A DNA stretch of 64,000 bases from Candidatus Brocadiaceae bacterium S225 (GCA_007859995.1 SMSL01000003.1:1-64000), one strand, 5' to 3'; shown: positions 1 to 8,586, counted from the stretch's first letter. The notes: a model not told the origin generated them from the letters alone. A program made the numbers and translations.

Positions 1-48
1 CATCACGGATGATGCACTCCATATTCCCTCCTTAATTCAATGACATTA
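1..48 (+). repeat. Copy of a palindromic repeat (GATGATGCACTCC family)
   Basis: The first 41 bases match 10331-10371 with a few differences: CATCAyGGATGATGCACTCC followed by an A/T-rich stretch and CCTTAATTCAA. The adjoining TTCAATGACATT is the reverse complement of 10237-10250. A third, inverted copy of the core lies near 16504-16537. It is probably a short non-autonomous element cut by the window edge. Confidence 0.65.
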
Positions 49-51
49 CCT

Positions 52-126
52 ATGTCTATCTTGTCTTTTGCTTTTCCTTGTGTTCTTCGCGGCTTGACGT
101 GAGAAATAAATTATGCTGAATAGTTA
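52..126 (-). repeat. Dispersed intergenic repeat, inverted copy of 5797-5890
   Basis: Read on the minus strand, this stretch repeats the sequence that covers the atpR stop codon and its downstream region. The first 29 bases are identical to 5797-5825. The rest (AAGCCGCGAAGAACAC, then AAAGCAAAAGACAAGATAGAC) matches 5851-5890 with a few changes and lacks about 25 bases found there. Related fragments occur near 41836 and 43954. I see no coding potential in it. Confidence 0.75.
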
Positions 127-153
127 CGCTCATTTTAAAATAACAGAAGATGA

Positions 154-625
154 GCAAAGAGTAAAATTCCTTCTGGAAAGCAATTTACGTACTCAAATAG
201 AATTGCATGGGCATTGTCGTATTTGAAAATGGCAGAGTTGATTACTTCACCTTCGAGAGGATTGTATAAGATTACTCCTGAAGGGGAAAAGGTATTATCA
301 AATCCACCTGAAAAAATGTGAAAGTTTTTCTAAAAATAGAAATTCTGAAAAAGATCAGCGCCATCCGGTTAGGTTTTTGCTTATGCTGTTTTTGTCATAC
401 CCGAATGCCTTTATCGGGTATCTAAAAGGTCGGTTCAAACTAGATTCCCGCTAAAAGAATGCGGGAATGACAGGTTTGGGACAATAAATGCAGCTTACGC
501 AAAAACCTAACCGGACACTGCTGGAAAAAGATGAAACTATTGAAGAAGAAAATCCTATTTCAGAAAAAACTCCTGATGAATTGATGGAAATAGGGTTCAA
601 ACAAATAAATGGAAGAATAAAATAA
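154..625 (+). pseudogene. Relic of an Mrr-type N-terminal (winged-helix) domain gene
   Basis: In the frame from 154 to the stop at 319 the sequence reads like the Mrr N-terminal domain of restriction proteins: SNRIAWALSYLKMAELI, then SPSRGLYKITPEGEKVL. A second frame from about 314 to the stop at 623-625 carries an acidic linker with TPDELMEIGFKQIN, like the TPEEL linker that follows this domain in Mrr proteins. The two parts are separated by a frameshift near the A-run at 311-316 and by an inserted 168-bp element (356-523). No start codon, and no catalytic PD-(D/E)xK region, is present. The stop at 625 abuts an attC-like site, so this may have been an integron cassette. The domain match is from memory of the family. 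Confidence 0.55.
347..532. mobile_element. 168-bp miniature inverted-repeat element with 9-bp target duplication
   Basis: The element runs 356-523. Its ends form an imperfect ~33-bp inverted repeat containing a perfect 17-bp core, TCCGGTTAGGTTTTTGC, seen at the left end and as its reverse complement at the right. The 9-bp word GAAAAAGAT is directly repeated immediately outside both ends (347-355 and 524-532), as expected for a target-site duplication. The interior contains two small hairpins: TACCCGAAT...ATCGGGTA, and ATTCCCGC with GCGGGAAT. No ORF is present, so it would depend on a transposase encoded elsewhere. Confidence 0.8.
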
Positions 626-627
626 AT

Positions 628-699
628 GTATAACAATGCCATCACTGGATTTTTGTTCCGCTGTCGGTTCACAAAAACCAGTGATGGCGGTCGTTGACC
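628..699 (+). other. attC-like (integron recombination) palindrome, upstream
   Basis: The 72-bp stretch starts with GTATAAC, one mismatch from the RYYYAAC core, and ends with GTTGACC, one mismatch from GTTRRRY. Between them is a long imperfect palindrome: GCCATCACTGG plus a T-run near 638-654 pairs with CACAAAAACCAGTGATGGC at 670-688. It sits right after the stop codon of the Mrr-domain relic and before the YEATS gene, as an attC would. A plain transcription terminator is the main alternative. Confidence 0.45.
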
Positions 700-736
700 A
701 TGTAAGTAGTTTAAAACCACCACGGAGGGCGTTTAA

Positions 737-1660
737 ATGGTTCAAGAAAGCGGCATACACGATAAAGAGGTTGAAAGATTAAAGATTAAGTATGGATTTT
801 TTAAGTTTCTCCTGGGGACTTTCGCAATTAGTGTCCTTAGCCTTGCTATCAATTGGCAAATTCAAGAAAAGAGACTTCAGTTTGAAATACAAACAAAGGA
901 AAGTGATTACATCGCACAGTTTTTAGAGCACGGCCTTGATAAGGAGTTGGAGAATCGTCGTGATTTCGCGGCTTATTTCGTTAGGCTCAGCCCATCAGAA
1001 GAGGCAAGAGGTAGATGGAAAGGTTATCTAGAATTTATCGAGGATCTGTTAAAAAAAGCTAGAGAAGCGGAAAGAATCATCGCTAAAAAAGACGCTGAAT
1101 TGAGGATAGCGGCTGAAAAAGTTGCGTTGGCTCAACAGCAAGCAGAGGTGGCTCGTGCAGAGATAGAACGGCTATCATTGTCAAACGCGGACAATAAGAA
1201 TGTCGATAAATTAAAAAGTCAGTTATCACAATCATCGAAAGAGGCAGAAGAGTCAAGGAAACAATTACAAGAGCTTCAAGGTGCGGTAGCAGAAAAACGG
1301 CAAGTCTTGGCTTCTATTCGTTCGAAGCCGATAGACACGGAGGCTAACTATCCGGTTTACGCCAGTAATATTGCACAAAAATCAAAAAGCAGGAGCGGTT
1401 ATTGGGATTGGACTATATTTGTCAAAGGTCCAGAAGATGTGCTGGAAAAAATCGAATATGTTGAATATACGCTACATCCGACTTTTAATAATCCTGTTCG
1501 GATTATTAATGAACGTGGCCACGGCCCATATGCATTTCCTTTATCCACATCAGGATGGGGAACTTTCACGGTAAAAGTGAAGGTCTACTATAAAGACGGA
1601 ACTTATCAACGGATGGCTCATTCTTTAAAATTTACTGTAAACGAAAATGCTAACAAATAA
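737..1660 (+). CDS. Membrane-anchored coiled-coil protein with C-terminal prokaryotic YEATS domain
   Basis: This 307-residue protein has a short cytoplasmic N-terminus, one membrane segment (about 22-41), a charged helical segment of a type common in bacterial membrane conflict proteins (about 55-100), a long Ala/Glu/Lys-rich coiled coil (about 100-195) and a C-terminal beta-rich domain (about 205-300). That domain matches my recollection of the prokaryotic YEATS fold: YWDWTIFV, then IEYVEYTLHPTF, GYxFPLSTSGWGTF-like residues, and VKVYYKDGT. YEATS domains read acylated lysines in eukaryotes; the prokaryotic versions are associated with conflict and signalling systems, with ligand unknown. A GGAGG site sits 7-8 bases before the ATG. 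The gene is bracketed by two attC-like palindromes, and its stop codon lies inside the second, as in integron cassettes. No effector gene is beside it. Confidence 0.7.
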   Translation: MVQESGIHDKEVERLKIKYGFFKFLLGTFAISVLSLAINWQIQEKRLQFEIQTKESDYIAQFLEHGLDKELENRRDFAAYFVRLSPSEEARGRWKGYLEFIEDLLKKAREAERIIAKKDAELRIAAEKVALAQQQAEVARAEIERLSLSNADNKNVDKLKSQLSQSSKEAEESRKQLQELQGAVAEKRQVLASIRSKPIDTEANYPVYASNIAQKSKSRSGYWDWTIFVKGPEDVLEKIEYVEYTLHPTFNNPVRIINERGHGPYAFPLSTSGWGTFTVKVKVYYKDGTYQRMAHSLKFTVNENANK

Positions 1661-1706
1661 ATACACTCGACCTCCTTCGTCGGCGGGTGATTTAAACGTT
1701 AGATGA
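1649..1706 (+). other. attC-like integron site, downstream
   Basis: This ~58-bp imperfect palindrome begins with GCTAACAA, overlaps the YEATS stop codon, and ends CGGCGGGTGATTTAAACGTT followed by AGAT. The right core GTTAGAT fits GTTRRRY exactly. The outer arms CTAAC/GTTAG and the inner TAAAT/ATTTA pair, with a small central CGAC...GTCG hairpin. Layout and length resemble classical ~60-bp attC sites of the aadA type. No integrase gene lies in the window. Confidence 0.6.
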
Positions 1707-1716
1707 CAATTAAACT

Positions 1717-1956
1717 ATGAGTATACTTAAAGAGTTGTGGCTGAAGCATTTCCCTAACCTTGTTGATAAAATATGGGGCTCTCTATCTTTATGGAGATTT
1801 CTATTTCTATCATTAATAACTATGATAGTCATTGCATATATCTACCGTGAAAAAATAAATCCACCAATTATCGAAAGCGTAATGATCGGAACAGGATCAG
1901 GGCAAGGAATCTCATTTGTGGGTCAGAGCACAGTAATAGATGAAAACACCAGATAA
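1717..1956 (+). CDS. Small single-pass membrane protein, unknown function
   Basis: This 79-residue protein has one clear hydrophobic segment at about 27-43 (WRFLFLSLITMIVIAYIY) followed by basic residues and a Gly/Ser-rich tail. It starts 11 bases after the second attC-like site, without a recognisable ribosome-binding site, which is common for integron cassette genes. I do not recognise a family. It may be the next cassette gene, or the start of a longer protein truncated at 1956, since no convincing attC follows it. Confidence 0.45.
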   Translation: MSILKELWLKHFPNLVDKIWGSLSLWRFLFLSLITMIVIAYIYREKINPPIIESVMIGTGSGQGISFVGQSTVIDENTR

Positions 1957-2149
1957 ATCCCACTTAACCAAGCGCCTAATTTAATCCAAAATGCCTGTCT
2001 TTGATACCAGGTACCCGCCAAAATACACGTCGGGTAAACCCGCCAAACTAATCGCCGGGCAAGTCAGAAATTATTTCAGTATCAACAGTCATTATGAGTA
2101 TTGACTATCCATCATTATGAAGTATAGTGAATATTAAATGGAAGCAACA

Positions 2150-2587
2150 ATGAAGAAAATCCTTATTATACTCATACCATTATTAACAGGTTGCCATTCA
2201 TTTAAGCCGGTATCACAAATGGATAATTACCGCCTATACCAGGAATATTTAGATATGCAGTATGAGCTGTCAGAAAAGGAGCAGGAGTATGACAATCTTA
2301 TCTCTTCGTATCTTTTTCTAGACCCTTCTTATAAACCACCAATTAAAGGATACAGGGTCACCGGTGAAAGGCCTGACGTTAAGAGTTCTGGTTTTACCAG
2401 ATACGAATTAGCACCGGTATATGATCATTCAAATGCGCCGGCTTTGGACAATATTGGAGCTGGGGATGAAAGAAAAAAGGCAGAAAAGAATATTGGAAAA
2501 CTAAAGGCCAGGATTAGTGAAATGGAATCTGAACTGTCAAGGCGAGGACTTTCCCCGGACAAACAGCGCCGAGGACCTATACCTTAA
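2150..2587 (+). CDS. Putative lipoprotein with C-terminal coiled coil
   Basis: The product begins with Lys-Lys followed by a hydrophobic stretch and the lipobox LLTGC, so it should be an exported lipoprotein of about 125 mature residues. An in-frame ATG exists 12 bases upstream (2138), but the one at 2150 gives the more standard signal peptide. Two helical, charged stretches (about 25-55 and 105-135) flank a proline-rich middle. No known domain is recognised. The final codons lie in a CCCCGGACAAA/CCGAGGAC stretch that resembles 5828-5849 in the atpR-atpB intergenic region, so the C-terminus may have been altered by repeat sequence. Confidence 0.6.
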   Translation: MKKILIILIPLLTGCHSFKPVSQMDNYRLYQEYLDMQYELSEKEQEYDNLISSYLFLDPSYKPPIKGYRVTGERPDVKSSGFTRYELAPVYDHSNAPALDNIGAGDERKKAEKNIGKLKARISEMESELSRRGLSPDKQRRGPIP

Positions 2588-2605
2588 AGGATAAATAAGA
2601 AGTTT

Positions 2606-2635
2606 AAAGGAGGTGATCTGATGGATATTATTTGA
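2606..2635 (+). promoter_or_regulatory. Perfect Shine-Dalgarno with a four-codon leader ORF
   Basis: AAAGGAGGTGATC at 2606-2618 is an exact complement of the usual 3' end of bacterial 16S rRNA. Two bases after it lies ATG followed by three codons and a stop (Met-Asp-Ile-Ile, 2621-2635). It is 55 bases upstream of the next gene (2691), inside that gene's likely leader, and could act as a leader peptide or ribosome-loading site. No regulatory role is proven. Confidence 0.4.
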
Positions 2636-2690
2636 AACTGTATAGACTGCAACTACCCAAATTATTAAATTAACAAAAGGAGAAAAACAA

Positions 2691-3161
2691 ATGAAATTCC
2701 AAAGAATTATCCGCTCGGTAATCATCGTGGCTGCGATTGCGATGCCCGGTATTTCGTCAATATGTTTCTCTGAAACTTCAACTGACAAGACTACCATGGA
2801 AGAAGTGAAACAAGAGATGCGAGATGCGATTCAGGTGCTTAAAGATTATAGTATTGATCAGCGTGATGAAGCGATCAAAGAAACGAAGGCTGCTTTAAAC
2901 CGACTGGATAACCGTATCGACGCGCTTGAAACACATATCGACAACAACTGGGATACTATGAGCGAGGCTGCTCGGGAAAAAACACGCACGACCCTGAAAT
3001 CGCTTCGAAAGCAGCGAATTCAAATGGCAGAATGGTACGACAGACTGAAAAGCAGTTCTGCCGCTGCCTGGGAAGAGATAAAAAAAGGTTTTTCTGATGC
3101 GTACACATCATTTTATAATATTTGGGAAAAGGCAGAAAAAGAAAATAACACTGCCAAATAG
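2691..3161 (+). CDS. Exported helical protein, unknown function
   Basis: The 156-residue product has a signal peptide (about 1-27, hydrophobic IIVAAIAMPGISSI, cleavage near SICFS-ET). The remainder is almost entirely amphipathic helix, rich in Glu, Lys, Asp and Ala, with coiled-coil character between about 35 and 150. It looks like small periplasmic stress-type helical proteins, but I recognise no specific family. AGGAGAAA lies about 6 bases before the ATG. The gene follows the lipoprotein gene on the same strand, and the pair may be one unit. Confidence 0.6.
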   Translation: MKFQRIIRSVIIVAAIAMPGISSICFSETSTDKTTMEEVKQEMRDAIQVLKDYSIDQRDEAIKETKAALNRLDNRIDALETHIDNNWDTMSEAAREKTRTTLKSLRKQRIQMAEWYDRLKSSSAAAWEEIKKGFSDAYTSFYNIWEKAEKENNTAK

Positions 3162-3425
3162 GGTGTCCATATAACTTGCTACCTTACCGCTATGGAGCGC
3201 GGCAAAATAGCAGCTTTTATAGACGGTTTTTGTGTAGGAAATTACCCGGTTCTTGATGCGCGTTTTAGTAATCGTATTTTTTTGATTTAACTCGACACAT
3301 TTCATGATTTATGTTAGTTTGACAAGGTTGTTAAGGTGACAGATTGACATCGCCATTACATAAAAATCAGACAAATACGAAATGCAATTGTACCTGATAG
3401 TTTACCGGACACTCTTTAAATCTAA

Positions 3426-5197
<1,772 letters not shown>

Positions 5198-5212
5198 GAA
5201 GGAGAAGATCTC

Positions 5213-5488
5213 TTGGGAGACCTGAGCAGAAAAATTGAAAAGAAAGAGGCCAGGAAAATGAAAGCGCGTGCGGATAAGGATAAAGGAGTTTTATTCGGGC
5301 TCGGCATGTTCGGTCTTGTGGGATGGTCTGTTGCGATTCCCATGTTAATATTTCTCGGTATCGGGATCTGGATCGACGCCAGGTGGCCTTCAAAACACTC
5401 ATGGACCCTTATGCTACTTATTATTGGAATGATTACAGGATGTTGGAACGCATGGTACTGGGTAAAGAAACAGAGCAGGGGTGAATGA
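5213..5488 (+). CDS. atpQ: N-ATPase accessory membrane protein AtpQ (AtpI/AtpZ-like)
   Basis: This 91-residue protein has a charged N-terminus and two membrane helices (about 30-52 and 63-84), with the GxGIWIDARWP loop typical of the ATPase gene 1/AtpZ family. In N-ATPase operons the third gene, AtpQ, is of this type and is thought to help c-ring assembly or ion transport. The start is taken as TTG at 5213 because AAGGAG lies 8 bases upstream; an internal ATG at 5258 would remove part of the charged N-terminus. It begins 15 bases after atpC. Confidence 0.85.
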   Translation: MGDLSRKIEKKEARKMKARADKDKGVLFGLGMFGLVGWSVAIPMLIFLGIGIWIDARWPSKHSWTLMLLIIGMITGCWNAWYWVKKQSRGE

Positions 5489-5512
5489 AACTATTGATGA
5501 CATGGAGAAAAG

Positions 5513-5812
5513 ATGGAATTCGTTTTTGAAATATTTTCTTTCGTGACTCCCTTTTTGGCAGGTATCTTTGTGGGCTTATTCTATCACATCGGACTGTGGT
5601 GGACAGTAAAAGCACTGCCATCGTCACAAAGACCTGCCCTTCTGAGTATAGGAAGCTTTTATATCAGGATGGGAATAACACTATCTGTTTTCTATCTTAT
5701 AATGAGTAACAGTTGGCAGCGTCTTGTAGTATGCCTGCTGGGGTTTCTTGTGGTAAAGTACACAATGACGCGCATGCTGAGACCTGGAAAAAATAGTAAC
5801 TATTCAGCATAA
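5513..5812 (+). CDS. atpR: N-ATPase subunit AtpR
   Basis: The 99-residue protein has three predicted membrane helices (about 3-28, 43-65 and 68-85) and fits the AtpR family found only in N-ATPase operons, where it is proposed to contact the c ring. GGAGA lies shortly before the ATG. The last residues (N-Y-S-A-stop) are encoded by a repeat that also occurs, inverted, at the left end of the window. The native C-terminus may therefore have been replaced by repeat sequence. Confidence 0.85.
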   Translation: MEFVFEIFSFVTPFLAGIFVGLFYHIGLWWTVKALPSSQRPALLSIGSFYIRMGITLSVFYLIMSNSWQRLVVCLLGFLVVKYTMTRMLRPGKNSNYSA

Positions 5813-5890
5813 TTTATTTCTCACGCTCCCCGGACAAAAGCCGAGGACAAGAAGCCGCAAAGAACGCAAGCAAAAACAAAGACAAGATAG
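5797..5890 (+). repeat. Dispersed repeat covering the atpR stop codon
   Basis: Bases 5797-5825 are identical to the minus strand of 98-126. The later segment, AAGCCGCAAAGAACGCAAG then AAAGACAAGATAGAC, matches 52-96. The ~25 bases between (CTCCCCGGACAAAAGCCGAG and following) are absent from the other copy. The word GAGCCGCAAAGAACGC recurs near 43962. It is non-coding apart from the end of atpR. Confidence 0.75.
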
Positions 5891-5907
5891 ACGTAGACGT
5901 TGGGTCC

Positions 5908-5972
5908 GCTTCACTTGACCCAACTTACCAGTTGCTTTTTTGTAGGATGGGTCAAGCGGAGCGGACCCATCT
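5908..5972. repeat. Imperfect hairpin, 21-bp inverted repeat
   Basis: GGGTCCGCTTCACTTGACCCA at about 5911-5931 is repeated as an inverted copy, TGGGTCAAGCGGAGCGGACCC, at about 5947-5970, with two mismatches. It lies between atpR and the toxin-antitoxin genes and could be a small mobile palindrome, a terminator-like structure that weakens read-through into atpB, or both. Confidence 0.6.
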
Positions 5973-6022
5973 ATCAATCTAAAAGTGGTTATTTTATATT
6001 GTAAGAACCGGAGAATAGAGAC

Positions 6023-6226
6023 ATGAAAACCATTAAGGTTGCCCTACCAGAGAAATTGTGTATCGAAGTTGACAATTACGTTAAGAATGGATGGTTTACT
6101 GACGAAGGAGAATTGTTACGCACTGCCCTACAGGAGTTTATCCGACATAACAGGATTAAATTGACAGATCAGTTTATGAAAGAAGACATAGAGTGGGCAT
6201 TAAAAGCAAAAACAAGCACTAAATGA
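6023..6226 (+). CDS. Ribbon-helix-helix antitoxin-like DNA-binding protein
   Basis: The 67-residue protein opens with a beta strand (KTIKVALPEKLCIEVDNYVK) followed by helices of the CopG/ParD-type fold: GWFTDEGELLRTALQEFIRH. Such proteins neutralise a partner toxin and repress their own promoter as dimers. It overlaps the PIN-domain gene by four bases (ATGA), the usual coupling of a type II toxin-antitoxin pair. GGAG lies about 9 bases before the ATG. The pair sits inside the N-ATPase operon, so autoregulation could affect the downstream atp genes. Confidence 0.8.
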   Translation: MKTIKVALPEKLCIEVDNYVKNGWFTDEGELLRTALQEFIRHNRIKLTDQFMKEDIEWALKAKTSTK

Positions 6227-6726
6227 AAATAATCGTAAGCGATACTGGACCAATTGTCCATCTAAAGGAAGCGGGACTTCTTGAACTGCTTGGAAGAATA
6301 GGTGATATCTACATCCCCAAAATGGTAGATATTGAAATAACCAAACTACAACCTCACTGGACAAAGTTTAAACCTGAATGGTTATACACTGAATCTTTAT
6401 TACCAGATGAAACGAAACAAGCAGAAAATTTATTTCTCTCAGGGCTTCTGGATTTAGGAGAGGCGGAAGCAATTCTCTTAGCTAAAAGGCTTAATCCAAA
6501 ATGGTTTCTAACGGATGACACAGAAGCAAGAATTTTTGCAAATTCTTTGGGTATAGAGGTGCATGGCTCACTTGGTGTAGTGCTATGGCTTGCTGCTGTT
6601 GGCCATTTAAACCATATTGAGGCCAAAGACTCCCTTATAAGACTTTCCAAGACTTCTCTTTGGGTGTCAAAAAGCATCTTAGAGGACGCACAAAATGCGT
6701 TAAAGAAAATATTTCGGCGGAATTAG
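6223..6726 (+). CDS. DUF3368-type PIN-domain toxin
   Basis: The 167-residue protein matches the DUF3368 PIN-like family: N-terminal VSDTGPIVHL with the first acidic residue (about Asp7), LDLGEAEAILLAKR with the central Glu (about 80), and FLTDDTEARIFA with the C-terminal acidic pair (about 97-98), followed by GSLGVVLWLA. These residues form the metal site of PIN ribonucleases, so all expected acidic positions seem intact. Activity is inferred from the family. It is coupled to the upstream antitoxin gene and ends 50 bases before atpB. Confidence 0.8.
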   Translation: MKIIVSDTGPIVHLKEAGLLELLGRIGDIYIPKMVDIEITKLQPHWTKFKPEWLYTESLLPDETKQAENLFLSGLLDLGEAEAILLAKRLNPKWFLTDDTEARIFANSLGIEVHGSLGVVLWLAAVGHLNHIEAKDSLIRLSKTSLWVSKSILEDAQNALKKIFRRN

Positions 6727-6776
6727 ATTATTCTAATTTTAAATCATATGTTACATTGATTATAGAGGGTTAACTA

Positions 6777-7472
6777 TTGAAAATCAGTCCTGATTTGATC
6801 ATATTCTGGCAGTGGGGAGATGTTACGTTAAACGCAACCATAGTTTTCACATGGGCAATTATGGTCTTCCTGACAATCAGTTCGTGGATAGTAACCAGAA
6901 AACTCACCACGGACACAAAACTCTCACGGTGGCAGAATATCCTTGAAATTCTGGTTACGTGGATTCAGGGCCAGATACAGGCTATCAGCCAGCGCGAAAC
7001 ATACCGGTACCTGCCATTTATAGGGACATTGTTTATATTTATTGCCGTTTCAAATCTTTTGGCCATTATCCCATGGTACCAGGCGCCTACAGGCTCATTG
7101 TCCACTACCATAGCGCTTGCAGTTTGTGTTTTTATTGCGACCCCACTGTTCGGCATCATGGAAGGAGGGCTGAAAGCATATTTTCGATCATATATCAAGC
7201 CTACGTTCTTCATGCTGCCATTCAATATTATCGGGGAGATTTCGCGCACGCTCGCGTTGGCAGTAAGACTGTTCGGCAATATTATGAGTGGCTCAATGAT
7301 AGCGGGGATCCTGCTATCGGTTACACCACTGTTTTTTCCTGTTATTATGCAGGCACTCGGCTTACTTACGGGACTGGTACAGGCATATATCTTTGCCGTG
7401 CTGGCAATGGTGTACATCGCCTCGGCAATACAGGTGCACAAGGGGAAGGCCATGCAGGAATCAGAACATTGA
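6777..7472 (+). CDS. atpB: N-ATPase Fo subunit a
   Basis: The 231-residue integral membrane protein has five to six helices and the conserved helix ending LALAVRLFGNIMSGSM, in which Arg164 should be the essential arginine facing the c ring. It forms the ion half-channels with subunit c. The start is a TTG with GAGGG about 7 bases upstream. It is separated from atpR by 964 bases holding repeats and the toxin-antitoxin pair; in other N-ATPase operons these genes are adjacent. Confidence 0.93.
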   Translation: MKISPDLIIFWQWGDVTLNATIVFTWAIMVFLTISSWIVTRKLTTDTKLSRWQNILEILVTWIQGQIQAISQRETYRYLPFIGTLFIFIAVSNLLAIIPWYQAPTGSLSTTIALAVCVFIATPLFGIMEGGLKAYFRSYIKPTFFMLPFNIIGEISRTLALAVRLFGNIMSGSMIAGILLSVTPLFFPVIMQALGLLTGLVQAYIFAVLAMVYIASAIQVHKGKAMQESEH

Positions 7473-7530
7473 TCGAGAAGATATATATGTATAAAAATTT
7501 GATAAAGCGAGAAAAAGGAGAAATTTGATT

Positions 7531-7809
7531 ATGGATACACTTGGTTTAATAAGTATTGCTTCAATTGTCACCGCGGGTATTACTATAGCGATTGGTTCCC
7601 TCGGTCCCGCACTTGGAGAGGGCCGCGCGGTCTCTCAGGCCCTGCACTCCATCGCGCAGCAGCCTGATGAGGCAAACACAATAACGAGGACGCTTTTTGT
7701 GGGTCTGGCAATGATTGAGTCTACGGCAATATACTGCTTTGTCGTGTCAATGATTCTGCTCTTTGCCAATCCATTCTGGAAACATTTTATTGAAAAAGTC
7801 GGGGGATAA
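7531..7809 (+). CDS. atpE: N-ATPase Fo subunit c
   Basis: This two-helix proteolipid forms the rotor ring. Helix 1 contains GSLGPALGEGRAVSQAL, the loop QQPDE, and helix 2 contains GLAMIESTAIYCF. Counting from the TTG at 7525, the ion carboxylate falls at Glu65 with Ser66, Thr67 and Tyr70, the same positions used for sodium by the Ilyobacter c ring. Helix 1 has Glu32 where that ring has Gln32, giving two carboxylates, as seen in N-ATPases. I chose the ATG at 7531 because AAGGAG is 10 bases upstream, against 4 for the TTG. It ends 3 bases before the atpF GTG. Confidence 0.93.
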   Translation: MDTLGLISIASIVTAGITIAIGSLGPALGEGRAVSQALHSIAQQPDEANTITRTLFVGLAMIESTAIYCFVVSMILLFANPFWKHFIEKVGG

Positions 7810-7812
7810 TTC

Positions 7813-8586
7813 GTGATTGACTGGTTTACGGTATTTGCACAGATTTTTAATTTTCTGATTCTTGTTTATCTACTCAAGCGTTTTCTCTACGGACCCATAA
7901 TCGCGGCAATAGATAAAAGAGAAGAGAGCATCTCCGCAAGGATTAAGGAAGCCGAACAGAAACAAGTTGCTGCTGAAGAAGAGATAGATACGTTTCGGAA
8001 AAAGAATGAAGATTTTGAGTTGCGACGAACAGAGATGAATGCTCAGATGAAGGAAGAAACCGAGTCTCAGAAAAAACAGCTGCTCGAAAATTCACGGCAG
8101 GAGATTGAAGAGATCAAAACACGTTGGAATGAATCGGTTATACAGGAGAGAGATGTTTTTCTGAAAAATCTCAGAAAGCGTGTCATTGATCAGGTCTATA
8201 TAATTACGAGACAGGCCCTTGTCGACCTTGCCGCGACTGATATCGAGCAACACATAGTTACTGTTTTTCTAAAGAAAATTAGTGATTTCAATGGGGCAAA
8301 GGGTGAAAAGATTACGCGATCCCTGCAGAACCGGGAAACAGGAATTACGATTGCCACTTCATTTGAATTACCCGGGGACCAACGAGACTTAATACGAAAG
8401 GCAGTTTGCGAACTTCAGTTTGAAAACAAGGATATCGGGTTTATTGTATCGAACGATATTATCTGCGGGATTGAACTCAGAGGAAATGGTTACGTAGTCG
8501 GCTGGAACCTTGAGGATTATCTGAATTCACTGGAGAAGGATTTCAATAAGGCTATTGAAACTGGTACCGGAAAATTTAAAAGTTGA
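7813..8586 (+). CDS. atpF: N-ATPase subunit b with delta-like C-terminal domain
   Basis: The 257-residue product is much longer than a usual b subunit (~160). It has one N-terminal membrane helix (VFAQIFNFLILVYLLKRFLY), a long dimerising coiled coil (about 35-125) and a C-terminal part resembling the OSCP/delta C-terminal domain (ITIATSFELP, then GFIVSNDIICGIELRGNGYV and a final LEDYLNSLEK). No separate atpH is present, so this protein likely supplies both the peripheral stalk and the delta function, as described for N-ATPases. The start is GTG. Confidence 0.88.
   Translation: MIDWFTVFAQIFNFLILVYLLKRFLYGPIIAAIDKREESISARIKEAEQKQVAAEEEIDTFRKKNEDFELRRTEMNAQMKEETESQKKQLLENSRQEIEEIKTRWNESVIQERDVFLKNLRKRVIDQVYIITRQALVDLAATDIEQHIVTVFLKKISDFNGAKGEKITRSLQNRETGITIATSFELPGDQRDLIRKAVCELQFENKDIGFIVSNDIICGIELRGNGYVVGWNLEDYLNSLEKDFNKAIETGTGKFKS

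Noticed and set aside
1957..2137. Third attC-like site after the 79-residue protein
   Set aside because: ACTTAAC fits the left core, but no GTTRRRY partner or extended palindrome follows within 130 bases.
2543..2580. Similarity of the lipoprotein 3' end to 5828-5849 as a defined repeat
   Set aside because: CCCCGGACAAA and CCGAGGAC recur with similar spacing, but two short words alone are too little to define an element.
7525..7530. TTG start two codons upstream for atpE
   Set aside because: The ribosome-binding site is only 4 bases from the TTG but 10 from the ATG; it remains possible and gives numbering that matches other c subunits.
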